Shown piece after piece: positions 27,501 to 42,079 of a DNA stretch of 64,000 bases. Each line of letters opens with the position of its first letter. Position 1 is the first letter of the stretch. The stretch spans positions 1,883,501-1,947,500 of the forward strand of contig JAPFBL010000070.1 in NCBI GenBank assembly GCA_026182355.1, read 5' to 3'. Made by a program: the position numbers and the translations under genes. Origin of the DNA: Hermatobates lingyangjiaoensis. Its lineage: Eukaryota; Arthropoda; Insecta; Hemiptera; Hermatobatidae. The notes beneath the pieces were generated by a model, which saw only the letters and a list, made by a program, of their open reading frames with translations, did no database searches and had not been told where the DNA came from.

Positions 27501-29720
27501 CAGAAGAATATGTATAATGTCATTGAAATAAGAAGGATGATTATTATTAAAATAAAATGAGGAAAGTTATTGAGTTATTTAGCTATTGTCGTGTGTGTTT
27601 AAAATACTGAAGGGGACAATTCTAGCGTCACGAAAGCAAGATTGCTGGTTTAAATTGGAATAATTTGTGGCGGGTAGCATTGCGTGGGCACAGATTAGAT
27701 CAACACTGTTCAAGTTCTACCAATATAATAGTCGATGTGGTACCAAGCAGAGTACTTCGTAATATTATTTTATTTCTAATATCATCACAATTATTATCAT
27801 CCCTCCATATTATAGCATATAATTAAAATATTTTATAATTATTAACTTAGATACAAAAAAAAAAAAAATAAATAGCAATGTGGAGGTAGTATCAACAAAA
27901 GAGTAAAAACAAGTTATATTCTCCTATACTCAGAAAACATACGTAAAATCTGTGAAATGTTAAACAAAGAAAATAAATTAATTGAACCATTGATTCATAT
28001 CATTATAATCTTCTGTGTACATTTATACAACCCATAATGATAAGTGAAGTTCAGCTTATCATTACGTCATAGAAAACATTATTAACACATAAACGAACTT
28101 TCACATACACAACTTATATGCTTCTCCATATTTCACCGGTTCTATATTGACAATACTTTATTATTTTTTTCACAGTACTACATTGAGGTTTATTTTTATT
28201 TAATTATTAACACACACAGACACACACACACACACACATACAGTCTGTCTCTTTCTCCCTCACCCTCTCCTTCTCCCTCTCTCTCTCCTTCTCCCTCTTC
28301 CAGTCTCTCCCCTTTCTCTTGTATATATATATATACATCATGATTTGTTTTCTTGACCCAATATTTATATGATGTAATTTTCTTGAGGTTTGAGGTCCAA
28401 TGATAAAAACTAGTCCATTTGCCGACGTTTCGACATATATTTATGTCATCTTCAGGGCTACAACATGATTGTTTTACAATTAGCACTACTATTACTACTA
28501 TTTGGCAATTTATTACATTTTAATATGTTCGGTAACAAAGAGGAATTTTTTGATAAAACAGTTATTACGACTATGGATTATTTTGTTATACATTAACATA
28601 AGGATATTGTTATAATTATTCTATTGCTTTAGAATTATTGCATAAGTATAGAGATCACTATTTGATTACCTTGGAAATCTGTTTATGTTGCAGCATTCTT
28701 CTTTAATACTGTTTCATGATGGTTACTGTTTGTTTTCTGGGAGGTTTCTTTACGGTTATGTTCTGTTTTGCTTGTTTGAGTACACAGTGTTTTTTTTCCC
28801 CCCTATTTTTTTCCTATTTTTATTTTTTTTTGTTTTTTTTTATTATATTATTTTTACTGGGTTGCCTATTCTTCATTTGTTAGTCCCTATGGTTTGTTTT
28901 CTTGTATTGTGTAAAAATGTTTGTATAAATTTGACTAAATTTTTCTATGTCTGTTCTAGAGTTGCAAGTGTTTTTCGTTTGTCCTATGTGTATTATTTCC
29001 TTTACTAGTCTCTTTTGGGTGTGTGACTTTCAAAACCCACATATAATAGACAAAGAAAAACACACCCAAAAGAGACTAGTAAAGGAAATAATACACATAA
29101 GACAAACGAAAAACACTTGCAACTCTAGAACAGACATAGAAAAATTTAGCCAAATTTATACAAACATTTTTACACAATACAAGAAAACAAACCATAGGGA
29201 CTAACAAATGAAGAATAGGCAACCCAGTAAAAATAATATAGTAAAAAAAAAAAACAAAAAAAAATAAAAATAAGAAAAAAAATAGGGAAAAAAACACTGT
29301 GTACTCAAACAAGCAAAACAGAACATAACCGTAAAGAAACCTCCCAGAAAACAAACAGTAACCATCATGAAACAGTATTAAAGAAGAATGCTGCAACATA
29401 AACAGATTTCCAAGGTAATCAAATAGTGATCTCTATGCTTATGCAATAATTCTAAAGCAATAGAATAATTATAACAATATCCTTATGTTAATGTATAACA
29501 AAATAATCCATAGTCGTAATAACTGTTTTATCAAAAAATTCCTCTTTGTTACCGAACATATTAAAATGTAATAAATTTGCCAAATAGTAGTAATAGTAGT
29601 GCTAATTGTAAAACAATCATGTTGTAGCCCTGAAGATGACATAAATATATGTCGAAACGTCGGCAAATGGACTAGTTTTTATCATTGGACCTCAAACCTC
29701 AAGAAAATTACATCATATAT

Positions 29721-29762
<42 letters not shown>

Positions 29763-32700
29763 TAGTTACAGCTAGAGAACACAAGAAAAAGGACGAACAC
29801 TCACGAATCTCAATAATTTCGGCGTCTTGCCGTCTTCAGGAGAGTAGAAAGAAAGAAAATAAAAGGAGAAAGAATGAAGGAACGGAGACGTAAATGCGCC
29901 CACTGACCGATGTAAACTCATACATCTCTTATATATATATATATATATATAACAAGAGAAAGTATAATTATATAGCATAGTATGTTTTGTATAATTAAAA
30001 GTTTTATTATTTTAAGCTGAGTTTTATACTCCGTGCGGACCGTTTTTATAACTTAGTATATATATATATATATATATTTAATCATAATTACAACATGATG
30101 GAACTAAAGAAACAAAAATTTACTAGGAAGAATAGAAACAAACGAAATGTCAATTTATTTTTATTTTTGACATAATAATATAGCTCTAAAAATTGAAAAC
30201 CGAACTTGTAATATTAAATGTTCTGCGATAATTATTGGTCTATCGCAGTTGATACACCAATTAATTCTAACATTGATTTAGAATTTGTTTATCAAAATTA
30301 AAGAAAACAAAATTGCTGTACTTATTTATGGATTTTCACTTTCAATTTTTTGATGCGAACAGATTAACAAATTGTTAGTTATTGCATATTTATAACAATA
30401 AGCACTATTTAAATTAAAGCAAAAATGATGTATTACTTTAATAGTATTCAAATAGTAGTCATGATAGCACAGTGGCAATGTGCTCAGCTATAAACTAGTA
30501 GATCCAGGGTTCAATACCCACTCCAACCGTCGATTTATTCGTCTGTGAAATGAATAAATCTGAGCACGTTTTCTCTGGGAAAGGGCAGTAAGCTGTCGGT
30601 CTCGAGCCTGTACGATATCAGGTAATCATTAAAGATACCTATTCTAAATACATTTTGCAAAATTTAGGACTTTCAATTTGGATCTACAGGTATTGTAGTT
30701 CTCCCATTACTAATATTCGTGCCAAATATAAATGACCTACAATTCTGGCCTCTAGAACGGTACTAAAAGGTGAAAATCTTATAAATTTGGGAGTTGGAAA
30801 ACAAACAAACAGACGTATTCAAATATACTTATACATCATACAATACAATCATGCAATCTATGTAAAATTCTTTGAAATAATTCAATGTATAATTATTCTA
30901 CCAAATTTTTGAGTCAATTTTATAAGTATATGCTATTTTTGACTTATCTGTAATGTAATTTTGCAGGTTTCTACCAGAGAGGAAATTGCAGATCTACTCA
31001 GTCTAGAGCAACACATCGACTTGATTATACCTCGTGGATCAACGGAACTTGTACGAACCATTCAAGAGCAAAGCCAGCATATCCCTGTTCTTGGCCACGC
31101 TGAAGGCGTCTGCCACGTGTACGTCGACAGTGAGTTTGACAGAGACCAATCTCTCAGAATCGGTTAGTATCTACAACAAATATTTACATATCTGATGTAG
31201 TGCAAAAAATATTACTTTATGTTTGATATTGTAACTATTTTTATTGTAACGTTTACAAATTATGGATAAGTGTCAATCAGGTAAAACAATTTAACCTGTT
31301 TAAAATCAAGATCTTGATTTTAAGCTAAATATCTATCACAATGACAACCCATTTGAAGGGGGGGAAGGTTGCAGGTTATAAATAAAGCAGCACATAAAAT
31401 GTTTTAGGGAACTTTAAATAGAGGAAAATTTTTGAAAACATACAAGAGAATATCTAAAAATCGGTCTGACTTTGACGAGAAGAAAGAAGTTGATTTCTTA
31501 AAGTATCAGTTTATGATATTAAAAATCACTTTATCATAGCTTTTCTTTCGAAATTATCACTTTAATTTTGGTATTGAATGTAATTGCTAAAGATATCCTT
31601 TGATTGCTTTTTTGGTCAACCTTTTTTTAAATGGACTTTAAATTACATGGAAAATACTTTAATATATTGTTGCAGCTAATTGATTTTGAATATACTAGAA
31701 TACAAAATTTAATATCATACTATGATAAAATATTTTGTGCATTGAATGCTGCAAGGTTTATAAAATACTTCATAGTTTGAAACTTAAAGATATTTGTTTT
31801 ACGGTACTTCAAAAAAAAATGTTAACTTGATTTATTTATGACTTTTTGAAGTAAATAAAAAAACATGGTTTATTCATTTAGGTAGTCATATCCAAACAAA
31901 CAAACAAACAAAAAATCAGTTAATTTACTTCTAGATTCACCACTCCAAATGTTAGTGACTATTAGAGAGTTAGTGTGATAGAATGCACGTGTCATATTAT
32001 TTACTTGTTTGTAAATATCTAGCTAATATTTAGAATATTAGAAATGTGACCTACCTATATGTTCTGAAGGACACAATGAAACCACCATTCCTAAGTTAGT
32101 CACTTGTATTATTTAGGTGTAAAATGTTAGTAAGTCTGAAAAGCAGTCACTGCGAAACGTGTTAGCAAAAATAATTAGTGACAACGAAATAATTAGTCTG
32201 CCGTTGACTATTCTGCTGTCACTTTCTGAGAAGGTTACACGAGTTTGGCAAAAGTTCTCCATATTCTATTAATTAAACAGAAATAACTCATTATCTCAAA
32301 ATATATTCAGCAAAACATTTTTAAATAAACCAATGATTCAATATTATTATCATTTATATATCTCATACAGATATTATGAGAAATAATTATATACTCAACA
32401 ATCAAGAAAATAAAAATTATTTATATTATTTTGAGATATTAGCAAGTCTTTTGTTAGAAATGTTGCATTAAATTTTTGAAGTTGTTGCTGGAATAAAGAT
32501 AGTGCCCGCAGTGGTGAAGTCATGAGAGTACTCGACATGTTAGGTGTCTTCGGCCATCCTTGAGAATAGTACATATATTGGAAGCAATCTACATGAATCT
32601 AGTCAATGTTAAGTACAAAGTTTTAAAAAATACGTTAAGTTTTTCCTTTCTTTTTCTTCCCATTTTTCAAAAAAAAAATAGAATAAAAACATATTTCTAT

Positions 32701-35700
32701 ACAAATGTATGAATTATTTTTTTTTAATTTTTGTGTTTTCATTAAAATAGAAAAAGAACAATTGTAATTTAGTTTAAAAATAACATCAACTTAATTGTGG
32801 GAGATTAGAAAACTTGATAATGACCCAAAAGACTGTGTATTAAACCCAAAAGACTGTGTATTAAAATAATTGATAGTGGTAATATAGTTAAAAAGTTATT
32901 GACGTTTTAGTGTTGACCTTAAAAGCCTTGGATTTTACTGCAAAAGTAGTTTAATATCTTTAGGCGAATTAAGTTGGGAATTACTGTCAGTATAGTGAAA
33001 ACCATTGCAAGGCAGAGACTGCAGCAAGTTTTAATATAATAAGGTATTGGTGATATTTGACTTTTTATGAGCATTCATTGTCTATAATGAAAATTGCAAA
33101 GCAAAGATCAGATTTTTTCTCATACCCCGAAATGCTATTATAAGTAGCTTTCAAAAATTTACTCTAATTATATACTAATATATAATATAAATATATTAAT
33201 ATAATTATTCTCATATAATAAATAACTGAATATTATCTAAGATTCCTAGTTAATTATATAATAAATAACTGAAGTTAAATGTAATGTTGGCGTTGTTCTT
33301 ATTTTTAAGGGAGTACATTTTCTTTTTCAAATAAATTTGTTCTCAAAAAGCATCAAATTCAAGACATGTTTTTGTCAAATATACTATTATTTCCATTAAT
33401 TAATGCACATGAGTAATTAATCTCAATTAGTTTTCTTTAGATATGAATGTTTGAACCAACCCAACGAATATTTTCAAAATAATGTAATTTAACACATTAT
33501 AAAAACTCTGATACACATGTTTAAATGCATGCTTTCATGAAAGTATGAATCAATATCCTTGAAGGTGTCAATTAATAATGTAATTCATATTGAATCAGTG
33601 GTGAATTGTTAAATTGATTCCATTTTGAACTATTTATAATAGCAGGTAAATATAATTTTCACACTTTATATATCAAAATAGCAAGGTTCAAAAGTACTAT
33701 GTTCAAAGCTATCATTTTTTTTTTGCTTTTATTTTTACTCAATAAAAATGTTTATTGAAAATCTAAAACTTTATGAAAGGATGCCTGATAAGAGTTTGAA
33801 AGTTAACAAAGTAGTCAATCCGGAGAAATTGCATTATTTTGGTGGTAAAACGGTTTTTACCAAAGTTATGAACAATACTTGAATGGAGTGATAACTGCAG
33901 AGGCAGCTCGTTAACGCCTATTTAGACTGCTGACTCAATCAATAAATTCATTAAGTAAATTTACTCTGCATTTTTTTTTTTTAGTTCTTGTCATTAGCTT
34001 TTTGCATAACTTTGTATTCATTTTTACATAGAAGCCCAGGTAATAAATGAAAAAATTACGGGTAACTATCAAGATAAACACGGCATTCAAAAGTTTTTTT
34101 TCTTAGGAATATTTTTTTACTAAAACAAGTGAGAATATAAATTTTGTCTGTAAATATAAAAATTACTAATTAGTTTTTGCCTTCATCAGAATTTACATTA
34201 TTTGAAAAGTTAATGTAATCTTTAGGGCCAGGTTAGCTCAGTGGTTAACGTACATGCCTCTGAGCTGGTTGGTCCAGGGTTTGATACTCACATTGCTCTG
34301 GATTTATTCACGTGGGAGGAGAATGAATTTGAGTTTCTTCGTCTCTCGGGGGAGACGTTAAGTAGTCGGTCGCGAGCCTGTACGATGCCAGATACTCATT
34401 GAAGATTCCTACTCTAAATACTCGAGCTTGGCAAAATTTAGGACCCTCCAAATATAATCAGCGATCAAACAAAAAGACCGTAAAGAGCAGGCGTTTTTAA
34501 CCTGCTAGGGGACTAGGTTTAAACAATTAAAAAAAATGGTGTAATCTTTGCACGTTTAAAGAACTAAAAACAGTTCATATATAATTATATTGGATTGACA
34601 GAAGTTCATCATCTGATGCAATTGAAACCACTTCTGATGCAACCCCAAATACTGTATTGATCATTAGTGATAATTACAAGTTAGCCGTTTTTAATCACTT
34701 AAATAAGTGCTATTATATCATTATCTAAGTGTTTACTTTTTTATCACATTATTTTAAGTCATTTAAGGAGTATATTTATATTAAAACTCCAGAGATAATT
34801 TTATGTCAGTCTAGATCCACATAGTATGTTCAGCATAGTTTTTGATAAAACTTTATTCAACAAACACTACATTTCAATCAACTAGGTCATGAAACTTCTT
34901 CCCATACTTCTGTGTTGTATAAGAAATCATACACCATGTTCATTTCAATAGAGATATTTTAAAATTAAAATCACAAAAATACTTCTTTATCGTCGAACCC
35001 ACTTTCAAACCCTCTTTCGATTTAATATTGTTCCGTACAATGCAAAGAAAAATTTGATTTTTGCTAGAGTATTTATTATATTTTTTAATTTAAAATTATT
35101 CAGGAGGATGATTTCACAAAATGGTCAATTAGCAAATATTTCTCAATAAACTTTCTCAATTTCATACACTTTCACTTAATTTAGTGATAGTAACAAATGA
35201 CAAATATTGTTACATTTGATTACTTCATTAATGGAAATCTTTAAATTTGTTTGATATAAGTAAATTATATACACAACTTAAGTTTATACAATTTGATGCA
35301 CAACTTGACATCTTAGCGTATTTTTTTTAAATATTCAAATAATTTATTGATCTGATTTTGTCTGAATCAGATTTCTTATGAAAAAAATTGCATTGATATT
35401 TACTTTTAAATTTAAATAGGAATATTTGGTTGTGTATTTATGAGAAATTCTAATTAAAAGTTTTTATATTTATATTTCTAATTGAAAAGACATTTAAAGA
35501 CATAAAACAATTTAAATGTGTTGTGTTCATTAAAGGATGTGAAAGTAATTGACTTTTCCATTCATACTCTGACAAAAGTGCATTCTTTGAGAGAGCAGGT
35601 ACAAGGAAAGATGAAGGCGAGGTGAATTCCAGCCGTTTCGATCAGCGTGACTCAAATACAAAAGGGAGAACTCCTACGACGGTAATACGGAGCGCAGAGC

Positions 35701-38700
35701 CTAGACGCCTGAGTCACCTAGCACTCTAAGAGCGGCCTTTCACTCTTCCCTTTTCATTTTCTACCAACGTTAAGCTGTCCTTTTGTTGTTGTTGGTGCTT
35801 GTTGTGTAAATCAAAGTTTATAGAAACCCATATGATTGTAACGAACAAAACTAAATTTAAAGGGCACTAAATTCTTTGAGAACATAAACGCCATAATGAC
35901 AGCTGCACAATAATTACTGTACCACTATTAATGATCAAACCACAATAAGAAATGGGAAAACAAGACTAACATCTTCAGTGGGAAAACAAGACCACTATTA
36001 GATCTTTATAAAACACATACTCAAAATTTTGAAATACTATATTACATAAAGGTTGAAACATTAAATCATGATTCAGTGGTATCAGTTGGTCTTTAGAAAT
36101 GTGTCTTTCAATGAACTAAAAAATCGCATTTTTTAATAAAATAGTAATTGTAAGTATATATCATAATCATAGATTTAACGTTTTGGTGTTCGTAGTTTAG
36201 CAGAATAAAATGATTTTTGAATGTACTATAATGACTCTTTGTGTTAAAAAAGAAAGTTTTTCAGCTTATTCTTCCATAATGAGCTATTTTTTTTCTTGAC
36301 TTTAATTATGGTCTCTCAAATGGTATGACCCTTATCATATCACAAACACTCATACACGCACAAACACACACACACACACACCACACACACACACACACAC
36401 ACACCACACATACGATACATTATTATGAATAAGATCCAAAATTACTCGGTGGACCCCAACTCATAATCAAACTTTTTCGTGGACTAAACTTTATTTGGAC
36501 TAAAGTAAAAGAATCTAAAATTTAAAGCTAAAGTAAATTAAAAAGTAGAAATAAAGTTAAAGTCAAGATCATGATGTGAAGCTTTTTTTTTTCAAATCTC
36601 GGTTAGTAAGGGACTTATTGGATGAATTTGTACTTTCAGTAAACATCTAATAATAAACTAATTACAAACTTCTAACAGAAGTGTTTCGCTACTTTTTGCA
36701 GGCATCCTGAGTCACGTACTGATACCAGTCATAGAGAAAAGTAATAGAAAGTTGAACAATAAATAACCCAAAAGTGATTTAATACAATAATAATATCTTA
36801 TTTAAACAATATGATAATGATTGGTTGAAAATATTTTACTGTATTTGAGTTAGTCAGCTGGTTCCTTTTTTTGTGACAATGCACAAAGGGGAAGTAAAAT
36901 ACCTCTTTTTTTTTTAATTCTGTAAAGCAAACAAAAATCCCAAGTATTCAGTATCTTTCACTGTGAGTTAACACTACTAAATAATACTAGAATGATCTTG
37001 GACCATGCGTTGATAAAACATAAATAAGTTGTAAGTCTATACTCTTAATTAATACTTTTTAAAACAAGACAGCAAATTCTTTATAAAAATTCTTTATTTA
37101 GCAAGAGAACCATACATGACATTTTTTCCTATGTAATAACAACTGTATTGAATCATTCATTTTTGATACAATATTTTGAACCAATAAGAAACAGATGCAG
37201 TCCGAGCCATTCCTGTTTTGCTACAAATTAACTAGAGAAAGAAAGAAAAACAAAGGGTAAAGTTCTATCACTTTGCAGTTTTACTAGAAAATGTTATAGT
37301 GGGAACCAAGCCATTTTATTTATTAAAAAAATAGTTAACAGTTTCTTTTTCGGGACAAATATAAACTATATTATCAATATATTAAATCTATTTAACTCCT
37401 GTGGACTTAATATTAGTAATTATTTTTTCCTCAATTAAATCTATATAAATATTAACACAGAAAGACTGCAGCTTTCCATAGCAAGTTCAATCTTTTGTAT
37501 ATAATACATATAAGATAAAAAGAGAATCTTTAACTGTAATCATTTACATAAAAGAACAATTTAAAACAAACATTTGATAAGGTTAACAGTCGCAGTGATT
37601 GAGACAGGTAAATGCATACTTACACAACTTAATTCCTTTACCAAAAACATTAGTTAATCTTCAAAGGGAACATTAATGATGAAAACATAACATCAGAATC
37701 AATGAGCATACAATCGTTAATCTGTACAACATATAATTTATTAATAAGATTAGCTCTATTTTTAACATTTGAAAATCGATCATGTACGGGAGTTAAGGGA
37801 GTAGCGGTCTACATTATGTGAAAATGTCTTTTGACTATTGTTTGCTTACTATAGTAATTTATTTACTCACGGCGATCATTATTAGGATTGAAATATTGAA
37901 TGAAAAATGTAATATTTTCTTATATTATATCATTGGCATAAAAATGTTGATTACTCATTAATAATTGATTTAATACATTTTGTTTATACTATCTTCTGTC
38001 ATTAGGATATCTATTTTACAGTGTTTCTTATTTCTGTATCTCCTCTCATTTGTCCATTCTTCTCCCTGTATCTCCACTCCATCATTATTTCCTCTAAAGT
38101 ATACTGAATATGACATGGTCCTAAAGTTTTGAGAACTTTAATTCACTTACAGTGTTACAGTATTTATTTTTATGTATATCCATATTTAGAAGTTTGGCAT
38201 TTTCAAAGGAAGAATAGGTTCATATTTACGATAACACATGTTCATATGTTAAGCTTAACATGAACATGTTATCTTCATGTTATCAACTACATAAATATTG
38301 ATATAGCCATTTCTGACTAATAAATAATATTTTAATCAATATCAACTTTAAACAAGTTTAGAAAGATATCATTATATATAAATTATGATTCTTTATTTCA
38401 GTTCGTGATTCCAAGTGTGACTATCCAGCAGCCTGTAATGCAATGGAAACCCTTCTTCTTCACGAAGACCATCTTCACAACGGATTTTTCACTGATGTTT
38501 GTCAAATGCTCAAAAAAGAAGGAGTCAGTATAATTTACTTCATATTAGTAATTATCTTATATATAAATTTAATAGTTGAATAATGCTGTCTAGAAGACAA
38601 AAACTGAATCAAAAATTGAATGTACAGTTGAGCAGTTATAATTAGGTAATATGCTTGTTAGATTCCTGGTGGAAACCTATTGCTTGGAGTGGTGAGTGGG

Positions 38701-41700
38701 CGTAGGATGTCACCATGATGTCTCATTCAAGCGGCTCTATTCGGTTTTTCCTGTGCCCTTCGTATAATTTAAGCTTCCTAGCAAATACACTTGCTCTATT
38801 GTTCATTTTACATTGTTCATTAAAAATCCTTAAAGTTTTAATGATGATTAGTAATTTATTATGATCATTTTCTTGATTTATCCAAGCTTGATTCACAGGA
38901 ATAGTTCACGATTCACGAATTCCCACTCGTAATAGTTCTATATTTCATACAAAAATCAATGTAAATTTTAATTCACATTTTTTTTGCAAGTTTTAGAAAT
39001 AAGTTTAAAAATATAATACAAAATAATAAATAGCTAGCATGAATAACTCTTTTGGTGAAGTTATACTCCTCTCTGGAAATGAAAGATGATAATTAGAAGG
39101 TTAGAAAATATGTAAAACTAAAATATGCCAGAAAAGCATTTTGAAACTAAATATAAGAAAATCATTGAGTGGGAGGTAGTCTAACTCTTTGTGTTAAGAA
39201 GTCCATACATGCTTAAATTTTGCTTCTCATCTCTACTTGTCTCTCGTCATATTCTAAACATGTAAACTTGCATTTTCGACAGGCATTTCCTCAATTGTAT
39301 AAACTTATCCAAACCATCTACTTTTCCTACTTAATCTCTTCTTTGGGAAATATTCAGTCTGCTGACTTTAACTTCTTGTTCTGTCACAATACTACGTTTT
39401 TTTCTCTCCAATCAGTTCTACATAAAGGTCACCACATTAAGAACTAATGGAAATTACTAACGATCCTGCAGTTTAAGTCATCACATAATCCTTCTCCAGA
39501 TTTTTCAATGACAACTGTTCATGAGAACCAACAATTTTATGGTCCCACTCGTAATTTTTATATATTTCATACAAAAATTAATGTAAATTTTAAATTGTAT
39601 GATTCTCTCTGTTGCAGAGTTTTGTTTCAATAAATTTTCCAACATATTTTCATAGAAGCATTTTATGATGTTATTATTGTTGAAATATTGAATCGTAACC
39701 ACTTAAAGCCATCGTATCTCATTAGTTGTCAAGAACCTCGACTGCTTTAATTAGTAAAAAATTAGGGTTTGAAAGTTTGAAAAGAACGCAAAAAACATGG
39801 TAAGTTGTAAACGAATATTGATGGTACATATATTTCTTAGTTGCAACACACTCTACCTTTACATAAGTGAGTAACAAATAGCCCATTTAACGTGGATTTT
39901 TTTAATTATTTGAACAACTTGTAAATTATTCTACAAATGTTTTTCTTGAACATTTTCTTATTCTATATTATTTATATTAAATTTAAATTAAAAAACAGAA
40001 TTTGTTATAATTAGGCTATCAAAGAAAAACAAGTATAATTCATACAGATAGGTAAAAGGCTATCACGAATTTAGGTAAAATATATTAGAACAAATATATT
40101 AGTAATTAAGTTATAGTTACTAATTTGACCTAAAGAGTAAAATCTAAATGAATGAAATTTCAACAGTTCTTAAAGTCATAAAATTGCTTTTAATATAAAA
40201 GTGCTTTATAACAATACTTTAACACGGACAAATGCATAAGACACTGGAAACAAATGACAAACCTCAGTTTTACATTTTAACTGGTTTTCAAGGTTTGCAG
40301 GGTTTAGATAGCGGAAAAACATATATATTTCTATATAAGTTGTATAAATCAAAGACTTACTTGGCACATGTTTTGTTCTTAGTTATATTTTTTAAATATT
40401 TGAACTTCAATATTTTCCTATCAATCCTATATATAATTTATCGCTTTTAATTTTACAGATATAGATATCGACACTATTGTAACATGCACGAATGTGATTT
40501 CTTATATATTGAAACTTTTATCAATTTTATAATGACTCATTTTCTGATATTTCATTTCTCAAATACAACAAATTTGCAAGAAAATAAAGATTTTTCCCTT
40601 CATTTTAGATTTCACACTGGTATTTCTATAGAGTGACTTGAAACAGCCAGACAGACAAGTCCCTGGTATGGATATTGGTAGATAACTAATGATTAAATTA
40701 ATACTACCTCTATGGTAGTATCAGTTTAGAAATTATTAAGTAAACTTCCTGAAGTCAGAGTTAGAGAATGATTAAGTTTGTTATACTAATGTATTGTGAT
40801 ATTAACTATTAGTATAGGTATAAATACATATTTAGATATCAAAAATGTAGAAAAGATGCTTTGAATATTAAATACTGTAGGCATTTAATTGAAAAATTAT
40901 GTGGGTACATTAGAAACATTACAACAAGGACTGATACACTCAGGTAGAAGGTTTTGGAGATTTACGATACCCGCTTAGGAGGATAAACCAGCTTTAGTTA
41001 GAAGTGCTTTGATGTCCAACATATTAGCATTCTGCTGGCGAGTTGTTGAAACAAGATGTAATGTTCCAAATTTTTTCAATATTAACATAGCAAATAGGCC
41101 CCTATGCTGCATAGGTAAATATCAATTAAACACAAACAGACTAAATGCGTTTGTTTTATTCAGGTAGTTAAATATAGTTATTAATGCAAGTAATTTAATC
41201 CTCGCATTTTATGCACTAAAAATTTCAGTTCACCAACTACAAACACGTTCTCAATTATTAACCAAAAATGTAATCTTTACATTTAATATAAGAATTAAAA
41301 ATGAAATAAGAGAGTGAGGTAACTCTATTGATCTTTATACACCTGCATCAGAGATCCGAAGTTCGTAGCTTCCACAGCTTTCTATGTTTTCTTCATTCTA
41401 AGTAAAGTATGTTTTAATTTTGTTAGATTTCCACATTATAAAGTCTTCTGATATTTTTTTTTTGATATTTTCAAGATGATTTTTCGGTGTGAGTGGAAAG
41501 GAATATTGTTATCGTTGTATATGACAACTATAATGAAATGTATCAATGTATAATCTTGTGTGAGTGTGAAAATATAACTTTTGAGTAATACTGTGTAATA
41601 AAAACTGTACTTATTAAAAATAAGTACACTTGTATATTTACTTTTATTTTTCTGTGCTCAGTTATAAGTATTATTTAAGCCTATTTGTCTATATTTCTGT

Positions 41701-42002
41701 GTCTACGTACATGTATATGTTTATGTACCTCTGGATGTGCCTATATTTTTGCGGTTATGATTGGGTATAAAACCCCTGTACTTTTACGATAATTATAGAA
41801 CTATATGTTTGATTACCCTAGCGTCTCTGAATATTTCTTTATCTACAAGTATCCCTCTATGTAAAACCCAAACCCTGTGTCTCAATAATCCATGTAAATT
41901 CCATGAGTGGTTGTCTGACTTTGACTCCTGTTTTCATTATTATTTGAGTGAGTTTTTCTCTAATGAAGCAGAAATTAGAATTTGTGTCCGTGTTTGTTTG
42001 TT

Positions 42003-42079
<77 letters not shown>

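Larger units (their letters stand above)
28370..29715. repeat. 1.35-kb near-perfect palindrome of two inverted PLE 3' ends
   Basis: Arms 28370-29024 and 29060-29715 (about 656 bases each) are reverse complements with only a few differences, mostly in T/A homopolymers, around a 35-base spacer. The right arm, read on the + strand, contains the end of a PLE frame, a 3' UTR and a ribozyme-like motif, then (TA)n. The left arm is its mirror image. The near identity means a recent origin or gene-conversion upkeep. Open frames such as 28685-29008 are antisense readings of the UTR. Confidence 0.92.
25022..30966 (+). other. P5CS intron (5.9 kb)
   Basis: A GT-AG intron rich in PLE material: 255-bp repeat copy 2, PLE ends and a GIY-YIG fragment at 26.4-26.95 kb, the large palindrome, a retrozyme-like unit and a SINE. 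The stretch 27.0-28.2 kb shows nothing recognisable except a slightly GC-richer patch at 27.60-27.76 kb. Confidence 0.85.
31163..38401 (+). other. P5CS intron (7.2 kb)
   Basis: A GT-AG intron. It contains a SINE at 34.2 kb, a GC-richer segment at 35.6 kb and a CA repeat at 36.4 kb. A 20-base tandem duplication (acccaaaagactgtgtatta) lies at about 32823-32864. No other feature was seen at 31.2-34.2 kb or 36.5-38.4 kb. Confidence 0.85.

Noticed and set aside
28685..29399. Two near-identical 107-residue open frames starting [15 protein letters not shown]
   Set aside because: They are mirror images in the palindrome arms and read the antisense of a PLE 3' UTR with T-rich, hydrophobic low-complexity codons. 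No domain or codon signal supports a gene.
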